Of a stretch of DNA of 64,000 nt, positions 35,845 to 46,498 are shown one piece after another. The notes under the pieces are model-generated. The model searched no databases. It was given only the letters and a program-made list of their open reading frames with translations, and was not told where the DNA came from. The DNA comes from Pseudomonadota bacterium. Lineage in GTDB: Bacteria > Pseudomonadota > Alphaproteobacteria > UBA8366. Location of the stretch: contig JAYZAS010000001.1 in assembly GCA_036339585.1 (NCBI GenBank), forward strand, positions 124,001-188,000. The letters run 5' to 3'. Numbering within the stretch: position 1 is the first letter of the stretch; each line of letters starts with the position of its first letter. The translations under genes and the position numbers were made by a program.

Positions 35845-36686
35845 TTAATTTTGTGCTCGTTTAACCCTTCCCAGCTTAACATAGCACGTTTACGGCTCTG
35901 CCCCCAGCGGTAACCAAAAATATCGCCACTTGAGCTGATGATCCTATGGCAAGGGATTAGCCAAGAGATTTGGTTTTTGGCAAGAGCACCACCGACCGCA
36001 CGGGCGCTTCTGCTTTCGCCAGCCATAGAAGAAAGTTTTTGATAACTTACAACAGCCGCTAAGGGTACTTTGAGTAATGCCTTCCATATTTTTATTTGGA
36101 ATTGAGTCCCTATCGCTAAAACCTCAGTTTTGTGGCAAGTATCCACATGGTCAATAGCATATGGTTCTGTCTTAGCATGACTCTCTTTTATAACTGCTCT
36201 TTTCCAAGAAGCGAAAAGGTTTCTTTCCGTTAAGGACCTATCACCATCTAATTCAAATGCTAATCCACAGATACCCTGATTAGTTACAGCAATAAGATAA
36301 TTCCCAAATATATTTTCCCGCCAAGCATAGAATATATTAAGTCCTTGCCCTTTATACCCAAACCCTCCCGGCACAGCGACCTCAAATCTGATGCTCAAAT
36401 TACTCCCAGAAAGCGGCTGCCCCAATGACCTTCCTTCTGATTTATTGCAACAAGCGCGATTTTTCAAAAACCGTTTTCCCAATTGTTCAAGCTTAAGGGA
36501 TTCCAAAAATTTCTCTACGTCTGTTCCGCCCCAACGATAACAAATCATCTCTAATTCACCATTGGCTAACTTTAGCTCATGCTCTATTACGCGTGGTAGG
36601 ATATTAGATGGCTCGTTCACATCAATCCAACTCATTACCCTCAAAATTTTTTCATAGAATCCAAGATTTGATTTGTTATTATTCAA
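35841..36686 (-). CDS. Ada-like methylated-DNA-[protein]-cysteine S-methyltransferase
   Basis: The C-terminal domain is an O6-alkylguanine DNA alkyltransferase: TQFQIKIWKALLKVP, then VVSYQKLSSMAGESRSARAVGGALAKNQISWLIPCHRIISSSGDIFGYRWG, with the acceptor Cys in PCHR near residue 251. The first 90 or so residues align roughly where Ada has its AraC-type regulatory domain, but the helix-turn-helix is hard to see. The activator function may be lost or changed. At 281 residues it is shorter than full Ada and lacks the N-terminal metal-binding methyl-phosphotriester domain. It repairs O6-methylguanine in a suicidal reaction. Confidence 0.88.
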   Translation of the reverse strand: MNNNKSNLGFYEKILRVMSWIDVNEPSNILPRVIEHELKLANGELEMICYRWGGTDVEKFLESLKLEQLGKRFLKNRACCNKSEGRSLGQPLSGSNLSIRFEVAVPGGFGYKGQGLNIFYAWRENIFGNYLIAVTNQGICGLAFELDGDRSLTERNLFASWKRAVIKESHAKTEPYAIDHVDTCHKTEVLAIGTQFQIKIWKALLKVPLAAVVSYQKLSSMAGESRSARAVGGALAKNQISWLIPCHRIISSSGDIFGYRWGQSRKRAMLSWEGLNEHKIN

Positions 36687-36859
36687 CCTTCAAATCCTCA
36701 GTTAATAGTCGAAGTTTCTAATTTTGAACTATTGATTAAGTCAGATATTTCGAGAGATCAAAGACTGTAATTGGATAAAATGACCCGCCGATGACGTGAA
36801 GAAAAAGGCTAATCACTTGAATATTTCTCCGGGAAAAATAACCACCATGGGTGACCCAA

Positions 36860-37681
36860 TTATTTTTTTGGTGGAAATATTGATGCTGTGTGACTATGAC
36901 CCAAGGGACCATGCCCTGCACCAAACCCAGGAGCCGTCCGGATTGCTTTAAGGACATATTCTCTAGCTCGAAATACCGCCTTATCCAGCACCAATCCTTG
37001 TGCAAGGCCGGTCGCAATTGCAGATGCTAAGGTGCAACCTGTGCCATGCGTGTGCCGAGTGTCTATGCGCTCTGTTTCAAACCATTCTGATCCCAGAGAC
37101 GTAACAAGCACATCATGAAGTTGAGAACCCTTGAGATGTCCACCTTTGAGCAATACCGAACCAGGCCCGAACCCTAGTATTTTTTTTGCTACTGCTTCCA
37201 TTTGGTCTGGCCCGTCAATACGCATGTTTGTCAGCACCTGAGCTTCCGGGATATTAGGTGTAACGAGGTCTGCTAGTGGAAGCAGTCGCTTCTTTAAAGC
37301 GTCAACAGCGCTAATGTCCAGCAAGCTGTGTCCTCCTTTAGCAATCATTACCGGGTCAAGCACGTAGACCATGTCCGCCGACATCATTCGATACACCCCT
37401 GCTACAGCTTCTATTACCGGAGCCGAGTGAAGCATACCCGTTTTCAAGACATCGGCACCGATGTCCTCTAAAACAACCTTCATTTGATGAGCAACAAATG
37501 CAGGCTCTACCGGCTGAACACTAGCTACACCTGTTGTATTTTGAGCTGTTAACGCAGTAATAGCTGTTGCCGCATACCCCCCGAGAGCCGTAATGGTTTT
37601 GATATCGGCCTGGATCCCCGCCCCACCACTAGAGTCTGAACCAGCAACGACAAGCACCCTTCCATTTTTTTTTAAAGACAT
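36860..37681 (-). CDS. thiD: Hydroxymethylpyrimidine/phosphomethylpyrimidine kinase
   Basis: A 273-residue ribokinase-fold enzyme that phosphorylates HMP and HMP-phosphate for thiamine synthesis. Diagnostic segments are VVAGSDSSGGAGIQADIKTI at the N-terminus, AITALTAQNTTGV, KTGMLHSAPVIEAVA, VLDPVMIAKGGH and the anion-hole motif DTRHTHGTGCTLASAIATGLA with its catalytic-type Asp-Gly-Cys region. Its ATG overlaps the glmM stop by one base (TAATG), which shows translational coupling. ThiD next to glmM is unusual for function but common in gene-dense operons. Confidence 0.95.
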   Translation of the reverse strand: MSLKKNGRVLVVAGSDSSGGAGIQADIKTITALGGYAATAITALTAQNTTGVASVQPVEPAFVAHQMKVVLEDIGADVLKTGMLHSAPVIEAVAGVYRMMSADMVYVLDPVMIAKGGHSLLDISAVDALKKRLLPLADLVTPNIPEAQVLTNMRIDGPDQMEAVAKKILGFGPGSVLLKGGHLKGSQLHDVLVTSLGSEWFETERIDTRHTHGTGCTLASAIATGLAQGLVLDKAVFRAREYVLKAIRTAPGFGAGHGPLGHSHTASIFPPKK

Positions 37682-39024
37682 TAGCTAGCCGCCTTTTTGA
37701 TTATAGCCGATACATTGTTTACGACCTTACATATAAGTTCCTCATTGTCACCTTGAGCCATAACCCGAACTACAGGTTCTGTTCCCGAAGAACGAATTAC
37801 TAAGCGACCACTCCTGCCCAATTGGGTTTCCCCGTCCCTAATCGCTTTTTGTACTAATTCATCATTTAAAGAGAAAATACCGCTGCATTTTATATTTTCT
37901 AGTTTCTGCGGTACCGGCTCGAAAGCGTGCCCAATATCGCTGAGTGATTTATTTTTTCTTACGAGCACGGCTAAAACCTGTAGTGCAGCTATTAATGCGT
38001 CACCGGTCGTAACATAGTCCCTGAGAATGATATGGCCTGATTGCTCTCCTCCAACATTTAAGTCTCGCTTCCGCATTTCTTCGACAACATATCTATCCCC
38101 AACGGCGGTTCGAATTAGAGTGAGACCCAACCCGTCGAGAAACCTTTCTAATCCAAGATTGGACATCACGGTTGCCACAATTCCACCACCGCACAAACGC
38201 CCTTGTGTTTGCAAGCTTTCTGCAATAATTGCCATCAACTGATCACCGTCAAGTATAACACCTTTCTCATTTGCAATGATAACTCTGTCGGCATCACCGT
38301 CTAAGGCAATGCCTATATCAGCTTTTTTCTCACGGACGTGATCACACATATAGCTTGGGTTAGTAGCCCCCAGCCCTTTGTTGATGTTAGTGCCATCGGG
38401 CGATATGCCGACCGGTATGACATCAGCTCCCAGCTCCCAAAAAACGCTAGGGGCAACTTTGTAAGCAGCGCCATTAGCACAGTCGACTACAATTCTTAGC
38501 CCATCAAGGCGGCTCCCTTTAGGAAAAGTTTGCTTAACAAATTCGATATATCTTCCCGGCGCATCATCAAGACGACGTGCCCTACCAAGCGCTTCGGGTG
38601 CTGCTAGTCCTTTACTGCGATCCGCCATCGTCGCTTCAATGGCAAGCTCATCTTTGTCTGAGAGCTTATAACCATCCGGGCCAAAGAGTTTAATACCATT
38701 ATATTGATGTGGATTATGAGATGCCGAAATAACAACCCCGATATCCGCACGAAGGGAACGCGTTAGCATTGCAACAGCTGGTGTCGGCATTGGACCCACC
38801 ATCGTTACATCCACCCCCATCGATGTAAATCCTGCTGTCAACGAGGGTTCTAGCATATATCCAGATAAACGTGTATCCTTGCCAATCACCGCTGAATGAT
38901 TGCCTTTACCACAACAAATATGGCGAGCTGCTGCCATCGCAAGCTGCAACACCATTTCCGGTGTTATTGGCTCGCTGTTGGCGACGCCCCGCACGCCATC
39001 GGTGCCGAAAAATCTGCGCCCCAT
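37681..39024 (-). CDS. glmM: Phosphoglucosamine mutase
   Basis: This 447-residue enzyme interconverts glucosamine 6-phosphate and glucosamine 1-phosphate for peptidoglycan and LPS precursors. The phosphoserine motif [20 protein letters not shown] starts near residue 99, and the metal-binding loop is [12 protein letters not shown]. The sugar-binding loop GGEQSGHI is near residue 320, and the phosphate-binding C-terminus is [17 protein letters not shown]. The N-terminal [15 protein letters not shown] is exact for the family. It follows ftsH, the usual alphaproteobacterial order, with 100 bp between them. Confidence 0.97.
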   Translation of the reverse strand: MGRRFFGTDGVRGVANSEPITPEMVLQLAMAAARHICCGKGNHSAVIGKDTRLSGYMLEPSLTAGFTSMGVDVTMVGPMPTPAVAMLTRSLRADIGVVISASHNPHQYNGIKLFGPDGYKLSDKDELAIEATMADRSKGLAAPEALGRARRLDDAPGRYIEFVKQTFPKGSRLDGLRIVVDCANGAAYKVAPSVFWELGADVIPVGISPDGTNINKGLGATNPSYMCDHVREKKADIGIALDGDADRVIIANEKGVILDGDQLMAIIAESLQTQGRLCGGGIVATVMSNLGLERFLDGLGLTLIRTAVGDRYVVEEMRKRDLNVGGEQSGHIILRDYVTTGDALIAALQVLAVLVRKNKSLSDIGHAFEPVPQKLENIKCSGIFSLNDELVQKAIRDGETQLGRSGRLVIRSSGTEPVVRVMAQGDNEELICKVVNNVSAIIKKAAS

Positions 39025-39124
39025 ACTCTTTTTCCAAAAGTAAATAGCTGTTTAATTCGCTAAGTCTTAGAGAAGCACAAAGAATGGGGCAAGTGTCTAT
39101 TAAAACACATTTTATTGCAATTTA

Positions 39125-41026
39125 TTAACTATTTTGTGGTTCAGGAGCGGGACCCACACCACCCGTATTAGGCACAGAAGAGCGAACATTGTCAGCCACA
39201 GATTGCTCGTCGTCGGCACGTATTACCGGGTCACCGCGCAAAGCAACCGGGATTTCATCGCCAGTTAATGTTTCATACTCTAGTAAAGCATTAGCCAAAT
39301 TATGAAGCTCATTTATTCTCTCTGAAACGATTTTACGAGCGGTAGTTTCGCCTTCCTCAACAAACTTCCGAACCTCTTTGTCTATTATGCTCGCTGTCTC
39401 ATCGGACATGTTTTGCCTCTGGGTAACGGAGTGACCGAGAAAGACTTCCTCTTCATTTTCTGAATACCTGAGTGGCCCGAGTGCATCGGAAAAACCAAAT
39501 TCAGTCACCATCCGGCGCGCTAGGGAAGTTGCTTGATGTATATCATTGGAGGCACCGGTAGTAATCTTATCTTCACCAAATATCAGCTCCTCAGCAACGC
39601 GGCCGCCGAATAGACTAGCCAAGTTCGCCTTGAGTTCCAAAATGGATTGGCTCAACTTATCGCGCTCTGGCAAAAACATCGTAACCCCCAGAGCCCTTCC
39701 ACGTGGAATAATGGTTACTTTATGAACAGGATCATGGCCCGGAACTTCCAACATGACCAAGGCATGCCCTGCTTCGTGATATGCTGTTAGCTTTTTTTCG
39801 TCTTCAGTCATTACCATTGACCGTCGCTCAGCACCCATCATCACTTTATCTTTTGCTTCTTCAAGCTGAGACATAGATACAGCTCGGCGATTTTTGCGTG
39901 CTGCCAAAAGCGCTGCCTCGTTCACTAGATTTGCTAGATCCGCACCTGAGAACCCAGGTGTTCCTCGCGCAATAACCTTCGGGTCCACGTCTGGAGTCAA
40001 TGGTACTTTTCGCATATGGACCCTAAGAATTCGTTCTCGCCCTAGAATGTCGGGGTTTGGAACAACAACCTGCCGGTCGAACCTTCCAGGCCGCAATAAA
40101 GCCGGATCTAAAACATCTGGACGGTTAGTAGCTGCGATCAAAATAACACCTTCGTTCGCCTCGAATCCATCCATCTCAACGAGAAGCTGGTTTAAAGTCT
40201 GCTCCCGTTCATCATTTCCACCGCCTAAGCCCGCACCACGATGTCGCCCGACTGCATCAATTTCATCAATAAATACTAAGCATGGTGCGTTTTTCTTAGC
40301 CTGTTCGAACATATCGCGAACCCGCGATGCGCCGACTCCTACAAACATTTCTACAAATTCTGATCCAGAGATGGTGAAAAATGGGACATTAGCTTCACCA
40401 GCTATTGCTCTCGCAAGTAACGTTTTTCCAGTCCCCGGCGGGCCAACAAGAAGCATACCTTTTGGAATGCGCCCCCCTAGGCGTTGAAATTTGTGAGGGT
40501 CCTTCAAAAAATCGACGATTTCCTCTAATTCTTGTTTAGCCTCTTCAATGCCAGCAACGTCTTCAAACGTCACCCGCCCGCTCCGCTCCGTAAGCATTCG
40601 CGCTTTTGACTTTCCAAATCCCATTGCACGACCACCACCAGACTGCATTTGGCGCATGAAGAAAATCCAAACACCTATCAACAGGAGCATTGGGAACCAA
40701 TTAAGTAAAACAGCAAAAAGCGTGGGCATGCCTTCCTCAGGAGGCTTCGCTTCAACTGTAACACCATTTTTTATCAGCCTGTTTATTAATCCGGGATCTT
40801 CGGGCGCTATAGATGTAAACAAACTGTTGGAGTTTTTGTAAGTTCCGAATATTTTATTTTCTTGAATTGTGACCTTTGCAACTTGCCCCTTGTCTACATC
40901 ACTGAGGAATGCAGAATATGGAACATCAGTTGTAGTGTTCCCTCCCTGCGGACGCTGGAACAGGTTAAAAAGTCCGAACAATACCACTAAAATAACAGCC
41001 CAAAGAGCTACATTACGACCAAACAG
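39125..41026 (-). CDS. ftsH: ATP-dependent zinc metalloprotease FtsH
   Basis: FtsH is the membrane-bound AAA+ protease that degrades misfolded membrane proteins and regulators. Visible parts are two membrane helices ([19 protein letters not shown] and [21 protein letters not shown]), Walker A GPPGTGKT, Walker [11 protein letters not shown], the second region of homology [20 protein letters not shown] and the zinc motif HEAGH. The start is unusual. The first in-frame start of the normal kind is a GTG at 40987 that would cut off most of helix 1. An in-frame CTG at 41026 lies 8 nt after AAGGAG and restores the typical [10 protein letters not shown]-terminus. An ATG at 41031 is out of frame. Either CTG is used or one base is missing in the sequence. 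Confidence 0.93.
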   Translation of the reverse strand: MFGRNVALWAVILVVLFGLFNLFQRPQGGNTTTDVPYSAFLSDVDKGQVAKVTIQENKIFGTYKNSNSLFTSIAPEDPGLINRLIKNGVTVEAKPPEEGMPTLFAVLLNWFPMLLLIGVWIFFMRQMQSGGGRAMGFGKSKARMLTERSGRVTFEDVAGIEEAKQELEEIVDFLKDPHKFQRLGGRIPKGMLLVGPPGTGKTLLARAIAGEANVPFFTISGSEFVEMFVGVGASRVRDMFEQAKKNAPCLVFIDEIDAVGRHRGAGLGGGNDEREQTLNQLLVEMDGFEANEGVILIAATNRPDVLDPALLRPGRFDRQVVVPNPDILGRERILRVHMRKVPLTPDVDPKVIARGTPGFSGADLANLVNEAALLAARKNRRAVSMSQLEEAKDKVMMGAERRSMVMTEDEKKLTAYHEAGHALVMLEVPGHDPVHKVTIIPRGRALGVTMFLPERDKLSQSILELKANLASLFGGRVAEELIFGEDKITTGASNDIHQATSLARRMVTEFGFSDALGPLRYSENEEEVFLGHSVTQRQNMSDETASIIDKEVRKFVEEGETTARKIVSERINELHNLANALLEYETLTGDEIPVALRGDPVIRADDEQSVADNVRSSVPNTGGVGPAPEPQNS

Positions 41027-41112
41027 CGCATCGTCTCCTTATGAAATAACAAAGAACTAGATTAACAATCTTCAAAACAAACCTCAGTTAGTACCACCAC
41101 CCGCCACAATTG

Positions 41113-42501
41113 TCACGGCAACGTGTTGTTTCGGGTAAACGCATTCACCGCATTTACACCGACGATGCCTTTGGTGCCGAAGGACGCTTCAGAGAGTGGC
41201 CTTCTAGGCTGAAAAGACGCCTCAAAAGAAATTCCCTCTGATTCTGTCGTTTGCAGTAGCGTTCCTATAACATTGGGCACTAAAGCCTCCCCGTCAAGGC
41301 CTGTCAATAACGGTAATGCTTGCCAGAAAGGAATTGGTATTCGCTCTTTTATGTAAGCGCCAAGATTAGGCGGTTTTTGACCATCAGCCAGAAAAAACTT
41401 TGATATTCGATTAGGCGGTCCTGTCATTAGAAACCTGCCATCCCACAGCCATTTCTGACCAATTTCAGAAATTTCAGCTCTATTAATTTGCTCGCGATAT
41501 ATGAAAATAGAGCCATCTTTTTCACGCATTTGACAACCACAAAGCGTGCGACAAAACTTCCTTTCGCCTTTCTGGCTCATCACCAAAGACTCGTAACAGT
41601 CAACTAATTGTTCGCCACGAGGCGCGTAAAGTTTTCCGCCGACTGTACGCAACACCCGCCCCAAGGCTCTTAGTGCTACTTCGCGAGAGCTTTTCAGGAT
41701 GGGTTGCGGATTTAGCCGTGCATATCCCTCAGGGAGCACAACAACTGACTCTGCCATAAGAACAGCTGTTTCATCCTCTAATGCTGCTCGTGCTTCCGCC
41801 ATGCGCGTCGCTACCTTAAACAACCTCTGAGTATTTCCGCCCTCCCGCGCAAGCTCCGGCAATAAAGCCCGAATCCGAACTCGCTTGAAAGCCATGTCTT
41901 CGTTTGAGGGGTCTTTCACATAGGTTTGCCGTTCCGACCTTAAATAGGCAATGAGACGAGATTTGGGAACAGACAATAATGGTCTCAATATCCGGCACGC
42001 CTCACGCTCTGCAATCGGAGCCATACTCGCCAGACCATCGATGCCACTACCACGCATTAAATTTAGAATAAGGGTTTCAGCCTGATCTTCTTTTTGATGA
42101 CCCACACAAAGATGCAAAACACCCCTTTCTCTGCACCAATCCCCCATCAGACGATATCGTTCGGAACGAGCCACATTTTGTAACGATGGAGTGGACTTTG
42201 TGATATTAGCGCACAAAATTTCACTTTCGAGCCCTCTTTCTGCAAGCCAACTTTTTACTGTAAATGCTTCATCGTGTGACTCTTCTCGAATACCATGATC
42301 GACTATTAAAGCAGTTACTCTTCCACCGTTGACCTTGGTCCATTTATCGAGCAATAGAACCAGCGCTAAGCTATCTGCACCGCCTGAACACCCCACGGCT
42401 AGATGCGGTGAATGTTCGAAAGGTCCGACCGCCGTCATAAGCGCCTCGAACTCATCCGAAGAAACCTCCGAGTGAAAATTAGGACTAGACCCGACATTCA
42501 T
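41113..42501 (-). CDS. tilS: tRNA(Ile)-lysidine synthase
   Basis: This 462-residue ATP-dependent enzyme converts the wobble cytidine of tRNA-Ile(CAU) to lysidine, so that it reads AUA. The PP-loop ATP pyrophosphatase motif GCSGGADSLALVLLLDKW is near residues 38-55. It is followed by LIVDHGIREESHDEA and HLCVGHQKEDQAETLILNLMRGSGIDGLASM, which are standard for TilS N-terminal domains. The C-terminal part (ERKFCRTLCGCQMREKDG) is the tRNA-binding region and less conserved. It lies 3 bp after cpoB and 86 bp before ftsH, within the same operon. Confidence 0.95.
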   Translation of the reverse strand: MNVGSSPNFHSEVSSDEFEALMTAVGPFEHSPHLAVGCSGGADSLALVLLLDKWTKVNGGRVTALIVDHGIREESHDEAFTVKSWLAERGLESEILCANITKSTPSLQNVARSERYRLMGDWCRERGVLHLCVGHQKEDQAETLILNLMRGSGIDGLASMAPIAEREACRILRPLLSVPKSRLIAYLRSERQTYVKDPSNEDMAFKRVRIRALLPELAREGGNTQRLFKVATRMAEARAALEDETAVLMAESVVVLPEGYARLNPQPILKSSREVALRALGRVLRTVGGKLYAPRGEQLVDCYESLVMSQKGERKFCRTLCGCQMREKDGSIFIYREQINRAEISEIGQKWLWDGRFLMTGPPNRISKFFLADGQKPPNLGAYIKERIPIPFWQALPLLTGLDGEALVPNVIGTLLQTTESEGISFEASFQPRRPLSEASFGTKGIVGVNAVNAFTRNNTLP

Positions 42502-42504
42502 CGA

Positions 42505-43503
42505 TTAATTACATTTATTCTGTTTAACGGCATCTTTTGCGTTACGTGTCAGACGTGAACCCGAATTGGGATAATCTTTCAGCAACTTCAACCAAGTAGC
42601 GCAAGCTGATTTCTTCTCTCCTACCGAATTAAGAGCTTTACCCAATTTTAAGAGATTATCCGGCGCTTTTTTACTCTTCGGGTAACGACGATACCCATCA
42701 AGGAATACCCTTGCTGCCTCAGCATATTGTTTTTGATCATAATATGTCTCTCCCAGCCAGTACATCGCGTTTCCCGCAAGCGTATGTTTTGGATTTTTCC
42801 GAATGAAGGCTTTGAGTGACCGCGCAGCATTTTCGAAATCGCGTTTTTTTAAAAGACCAAAAGCGTATGCATACTGTTGACTTGGAGTGCCATCTGGTAA
42901 AAGCTCTAGATTAGTGGAATTTGCAGGCGTGAGAACCTTAAGAGGCCGTTGCACCCCGGCCGATGATTGAATTTTTGGCTTTTCTTTAAGTCTAGCTGGA
43001 CTATTGGCCATATCACCCGACGAGATAGTTCCAAGGGTTTTCTGACCGGGTTTCAAACCGCGCGTCGAGGAAACAACATGCTCCGGGGCAACAGGTGGTT
43101 TTGATTCTCCAAAGGACTGGCTCACACCAGTTTTTATTTCGATGGCGCGAAGGCGCAAATCCACATCGGAAATAAGACGTTGCAACCTATCTTCATCACG
43201 GCCTTGACTATTTTCGATTTCTTCTAACTTCCCAGTCAACGTCATAATTTGTGATTCTAAAGACTGCAGCTTTAAATGCAGCCGAGATACTGCATCAGCA
43301 GGCAAAGAATTCGAAGGTCCTACTTCCCCGGGTTTATTGGGTTGGCCACCGCCGGATCCTGAGTAAACATATCGTTGCAGGTCACGTATATCTTGCACCA
43401 AGCGGCGCAAATCGTCGGCGTAATCTTTATTCTCTTGTGCTCCCGCTGTGTAACCAGATACCAGTATAAAACCCACAGCGAGCGTAAAAACTGCCTTAAA
43501 CAT
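42505..43503 (-). CDS. cpoB: Cell division coordinator CpoB (YbgF), Tol-Pal system
   Basis: A 332-residue periplasmic protein with a signal peptide (FKAVFTLAVGFILVSGYTAGAQ) and an N-terminal coiled coil of about residues 60-125 (LKLQSLESQIMTLTGKLEEIENS). C-terminal TPR repeats follow (QQYAYAFGLLKKRDFENAARSLKAFI, then GNAMYWLGETYYDQKQYAEAARVFLDGYR and APDNLLKLGKALNSVGEKKSACATW). CpoB couples Tol-Pal to cell wall synthesis at division. It stands in the canonical position after pal. Confidence 0.95.
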   Translation of the reverse strand: MFKAVFTLAVGFILVSGYTAGAQENKDYADDLRRLVQDIRDLQRYVYSGSGGGQPNKPGEVGPSNSLPADAVSRLHLKLQSLESQIMTLTGKLEEIENSQGRDEDRLQRLISDVDLRLRAIEIKTGVSQSFGESKPPVAPEHVVSSTRGLKPGQKTLGTISSGDMANSPARLKEKPKIQSSAGVQRPLKVLTPANSTNLELLPDGTPSQQYAYAFGLLKKRDFENAARSLKAFIRKNPKHTLAGNAMYWLGETYYDQKQYAEAARVFLDGYRRYPKSKKAPDNLLKLGKALNSVGEKKSACATWLKLLKDYPNSGSRLTRNAKDAVKQNKCN

Positions 43504-43618
43504 CTTCCCGCTCCATCGACCACAGAATGATATTGAGCAATTAAGGCCGTTTTATGGCATGGGAGGGCGCAGAGCAACGTGGCGCTGCACGCCCTCTGCA
43601 CCAAACCTCAAGCCTATG

Positions 43619-44140
43619 CTAGTTCGAAGAAGCACCTTTTACCGAGGATACAGACCTTCTATTCTGCGACCAAGCCCAATCGGTTGACCCTGGCACTGCA
43701 GGACGAGATTTACCGTAACTTATGGTTTTAACTCTGTTCGCAGCGACACCGACGCTAATGAGATAATCTTTGACAGCGTTAGCACGGCGCTCACCCAAAC
43801 CCAAATTATACTCGGTCGTGCCGCGCTCGTCACAATGGCCTTCAATGACAAGATTGACACTATTGTGTTTTTTCATCCACGCCGCCTGTTTCTTAAGTGT
43901 TGATATACTTTCAGAGTTTAAATCGGCTTTATTTGTACCGAAAAATACCCTATCACCAACGTTCACAACAAAATCTTGCTGCGACCCTGGCACTGCTGCA
44001 GGGGCAGGCGCGGTCCCTCCACTAGGCGACGACGTGGCGGCGTCCCCGGAGCCTGCCGTAGAGCCCGTTCCCTCCGACGGCGTTTCACAGCCGGCGACTA
44101 TGGATAGGGCGGCTAAAAGACTTAAGACTTTAAGTTTCAT
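43619..44140 (-). CDS. pal: Peptidoglycan-associated lipoprotein Pal
   Basis: The start at 44140 (MKLKVLSLLAALSIVAGC) gives a clean lipoprotein signal with the lipobox IVAGC, so the lipidated Cys is residue 18. An open frame to 44194 adds a non-signal-like leader and is rejected. After a Gly/Ser/Ala/Pro-rich linker comes the OmpA-like domain: VNVGDRVFFGTNKADLNSES, then LVIEGHCDERGTTEYNLGLGERRANAVKDYLI. This binds diaminopimelate of peptidoglycan through the conserved Asp and Arg. Pal anchors the outer membrane to the wall. Confidence 0.96.
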   Translation of the reverse strand: MKLKVLSLLAALSIVAGCETPSEGTGSTAGSGDAATSSPSGGTAPAPAAVPGSQQDFVVNVGDRVFFGTNKADLNSESISTLKKQAAWMKKHNSVNLVIEGHCDERGTTEYNLGLGERRANAVKDYLISVGVAANRVKTISYGKSRPAVPGSTDWAWSQNRRSVSSVKGASSN

Positions 44141-44285
44141 TTTCAAAACCCCCTGAGTGTGATGGTAAGACGATATGCCTACCATATAGCACATGACGCT
44201 AATATTACTATTTATCTAAGAGCAGTTCTATCTCTTAACAGCTTAAACCACGTAGCTCTACGAAGAAACCCCAAGATGAACTTTT

Positions 44286-45629
44286 TTATGGTAGCAATGG
44301 TGACCACGCAGGATGCGCAGCCTCACCTGGCGTTACTACCCTTCGAAGATTATGGCCTGTAAGATCGACAGAGTAGATATAGCTCTCACCGCCGCCACCG
44401 CCGCGTTCAGTTCTTTTTTTCCGAAAAAACATCAACACACGACCATTGGGAGACCAAGTCGGACCTTCGTCTAAGAAACTCTCACTTAGCATACGCTCAC
44501 CAGATCCATCAGGCCTCATTACGCCAATGAAAAAACGACCTTTGTACTGCCGCGTAAATGCTATTAGGTCTCCTCGAGGCGACCAAACTGGGGTTGAATA
44601 CCTGCCCTTACCAAAACTTATACGTTTTGCATCGCTATCGCTTTTGCTCATGATGTAGATTTGAGGGGAACCACCGCGGTCGGAATTAAACACTATGCGC
44701 TTGCCATCCGGGGAAGCACTAGGCGATGTATCGATGGCCGGGTGCCGTGTTATTCGCCGCGCACGCCGAGTACGCAAATCCATCAGATAAATATCCGAAT
44801 TACCATTTTCGGCATGTGACATTAGCACTTCATTACCATCTGGCGTAAAGCGCGGAGCAAAGGTCATACCTTTAAAAGTGCCGAGAATTTCTTGTCTGCC
44901 TGTTTCGATATTAAAAAGATACACGCGTGGAACGTCATTGAAAAATGAAAGATAAGTGATTTCTTGTGTCGTTGGCGAAAACCTTGGAGTCAGCACCAAT
45001 GCTTGCCCATCTGTTAAAAATCTCTGGTTAGCACCGTCCTGATCCATAATTGCTAACCGCGTAATTCGCCGTGTCTGGGGACCACTTTCCGCTATGTAAA
45101 CAATCCTTGTGTCGAATATACCGGTCTCACCCGTAATCCGCTTGTAGATTGCATCAGCAATGATGTGGGAAACACGGCGCCAGTTATCTATCTTGGTAAA
45201 GTATGCAAGACCAGTCATTTGCGTTTCAGCGACTACATCCCAAAGTCTAAATTCAACACGAAGTCTACCATCATCTTGACGCTTCACATTTCCACTTACA
45301 AGCGCCTGCGCGTTGATCACCCGCCAATCATTAAATTCAATCTTTGAACTCAAAGACTCCGGTTGTTGCAAAAAAGCCTTTCTGTCTATTGGCTTAAAAA
45401 GACCCGAGCTCTCAAGATCAGACGTTAACACCTGAGCTATATCAGCCCCAACCTGGCGTTCTTGGCCGGATGAACCATGAAATTGAGTGATTGCTATAGG
45501 TATTGGGGAAACAACGCCCTGGGTGATATCAATCCGTACTTCGGCGGCGGCAAAAAAGCCATAAAATGTAAAAGCCACGAAAATTTTACTCGCAATACAA
45601 AAAGTTAATCTATTCGTAATATTTTTCAT
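44286..45629 (-). CDS. tolB: Tol-Pal system beta-propeller protein TolB
   Basis: A 447-residue periplasmic protein with an N-terminal signal segment ([21 protein letters not shown]). It has the TolB N-terminal domain ([13 protein letters not shown], then [21 protein letters not shown]) and a six-bladed WD40-like propeller. Repeated blade motifs include [30 protein letters not shown] and [26 protein letters not shown]. TolB binds Pal and is released by TolA. Its start overlaps the tolA stop by 4 bp. Gene order and length fit the family exactly. Confidence 0.97.
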   Translation of the reverse strand: MKNITNRLTFCIASKIFVAFTFYGFFAAAEVRIDITQGVVSPIPIAITQFHGSSGQERQVGADIAQVLTSDLESSGLFKPIDRKAFLQQPESLSSKIEFNDWRVINAQALVSGNVKRQDDGRLRVEFRLWDVVAETQMTGLAYFTKIDNWRRVSHIIADAIYKRITGETGIFDTRIVYIAESGPQTRRITRLAIMDQDGANQRFLTDGQALVLTPRFSPTTQEITYLSFFNDVPRVYLFNIETGRQEILGTFKGMTFAPRFTPDGNEVLMSHAENGNSDIYLMDLRTRRARRITRHPAIDTSPSASPDGKRIVFNSDRGGSPQIYIMSKSDSDAKRISFGKGRYSTPVWSPRGDLIAFTRQYKGRFFIGVMRPDGSGERMLSESFLDEGPTWSPNGRVLMFFRKKRTERGGGGGESYIYSVDLTGHNLRRVVTPGEAAHPAWSPLLP

Positions 45630-46489
45630 CGTCCGAGCATCTCTCTTGGGTCAAAGACTATTGTCATGGTTTTGAATTGTTCATACTTGTCGAGTGGAAA
45701 TTTTAGTTGACGGCAACGCGGATTGAGGACAGCACGATACGCGCTCTCGACTGCCGCCCTGAAATAAGGATCCGATGCTGCACGCGCCTTGTCTATAACA
45801 TTTACCGTTTGAACCGTGCCGTCGGGTGTTACGTACAAACGCAGCTCGACAGTTAATTCTTCCGCATTCTTTGCGCCAACCGGCGGATTCCAGCACCGCT
45901 CGATTTGCCGACGTATAGCATCTTTGTCGTTTTGTGTGACCCTCCCCAAAATACTTGCAAGCTGGTTCGGTTTTCGGTTTGCGGCCACAGACTTGTGTTT
46001 CTCCAATACATTCAGAATATTTTTGTCGAACGCTTTCACCTGTTTTTTCTTCTCCGCTGGTTTTTTCTTCTCTAATTTTTCGACAGACTTCAACACCGAT
46101 GCAAATAGGTCTCGTGGAGGCGCCTTTGGCTTCATGCGTGGGCGAGGGGGGGACTTTGGCTGTGACCGTTCCTCTGCTTTTTGTCTTGGGGCTGGTTGCA
46201 CTGGTTTTTTTGAAGCTTTCTTTTCCACCATATTTGAGGGCAAAGGCACAGCAGCTGCCTCGGCGGAGGACGGAGGAAGTGATGGCCGAGGGGCAGCAGA
46301 CACCGTGGACCGCTTCTTGGGCAATTCTTTTTCTACCCCCGGTTTCTTGGCCTCCAACTCGCTTACAACCTCTATTTCGATAATCTGTTCTGGCTCGATA
46401 ATCGGTCGGTCGACTGCAGGCAGACCTGCCCAGCCCAATAAAACTACTGATAGATGCAGAAGAACAGAGATGATAATGGGTGTACGCAT
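45626..46489 (-). CDS. tolA: TolA-like energy-transducing protein
   Basis: A 287-residue protein with one N-terminal membrane helix ([20 protein letters not shown]) and a long Lys/Pro/Ala-rich middle (about residues 50-160) with several charged repeats. The C-terminal domain has a TonB/TolA-like pattern: [70 protein letters not shown]. TolA links TolQR in the inner membrane to TolB and Pal across the periplasm. It lies between tolR and tolB, 9 bp after the former. The weakly conserved middle makes assignment by position as much as by sequence. Confidence 0.9.
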   Translation of the reverse strand: MRTPIIISVLLHLSVVLLGWAGLPAVDRPIIEPEQIIEIEVVSELEAKKPGVEKELPKKRSTVSAAPRPSLPPSSAEAAAVPLPSNMVEKKASKKPVQPAPRQKAEERSQPKSPPRPRMKPKAPPRDLFASVLKSVEKLEKKKPAEKKKQVKAFDKNILNVLEKHKSVAANRKPNQLASILGRVTQNDKDAIRRQIERCWNPPVGAKNAEELTVELRLYVTPDGTVQTVNVIDKARAASDPYFRAAVESAYRAVLNPRCRQLKFPLDKYEQFKTMTIVFDPREMLGR

Positions 46490-46498
46490 TAGGGTGGT

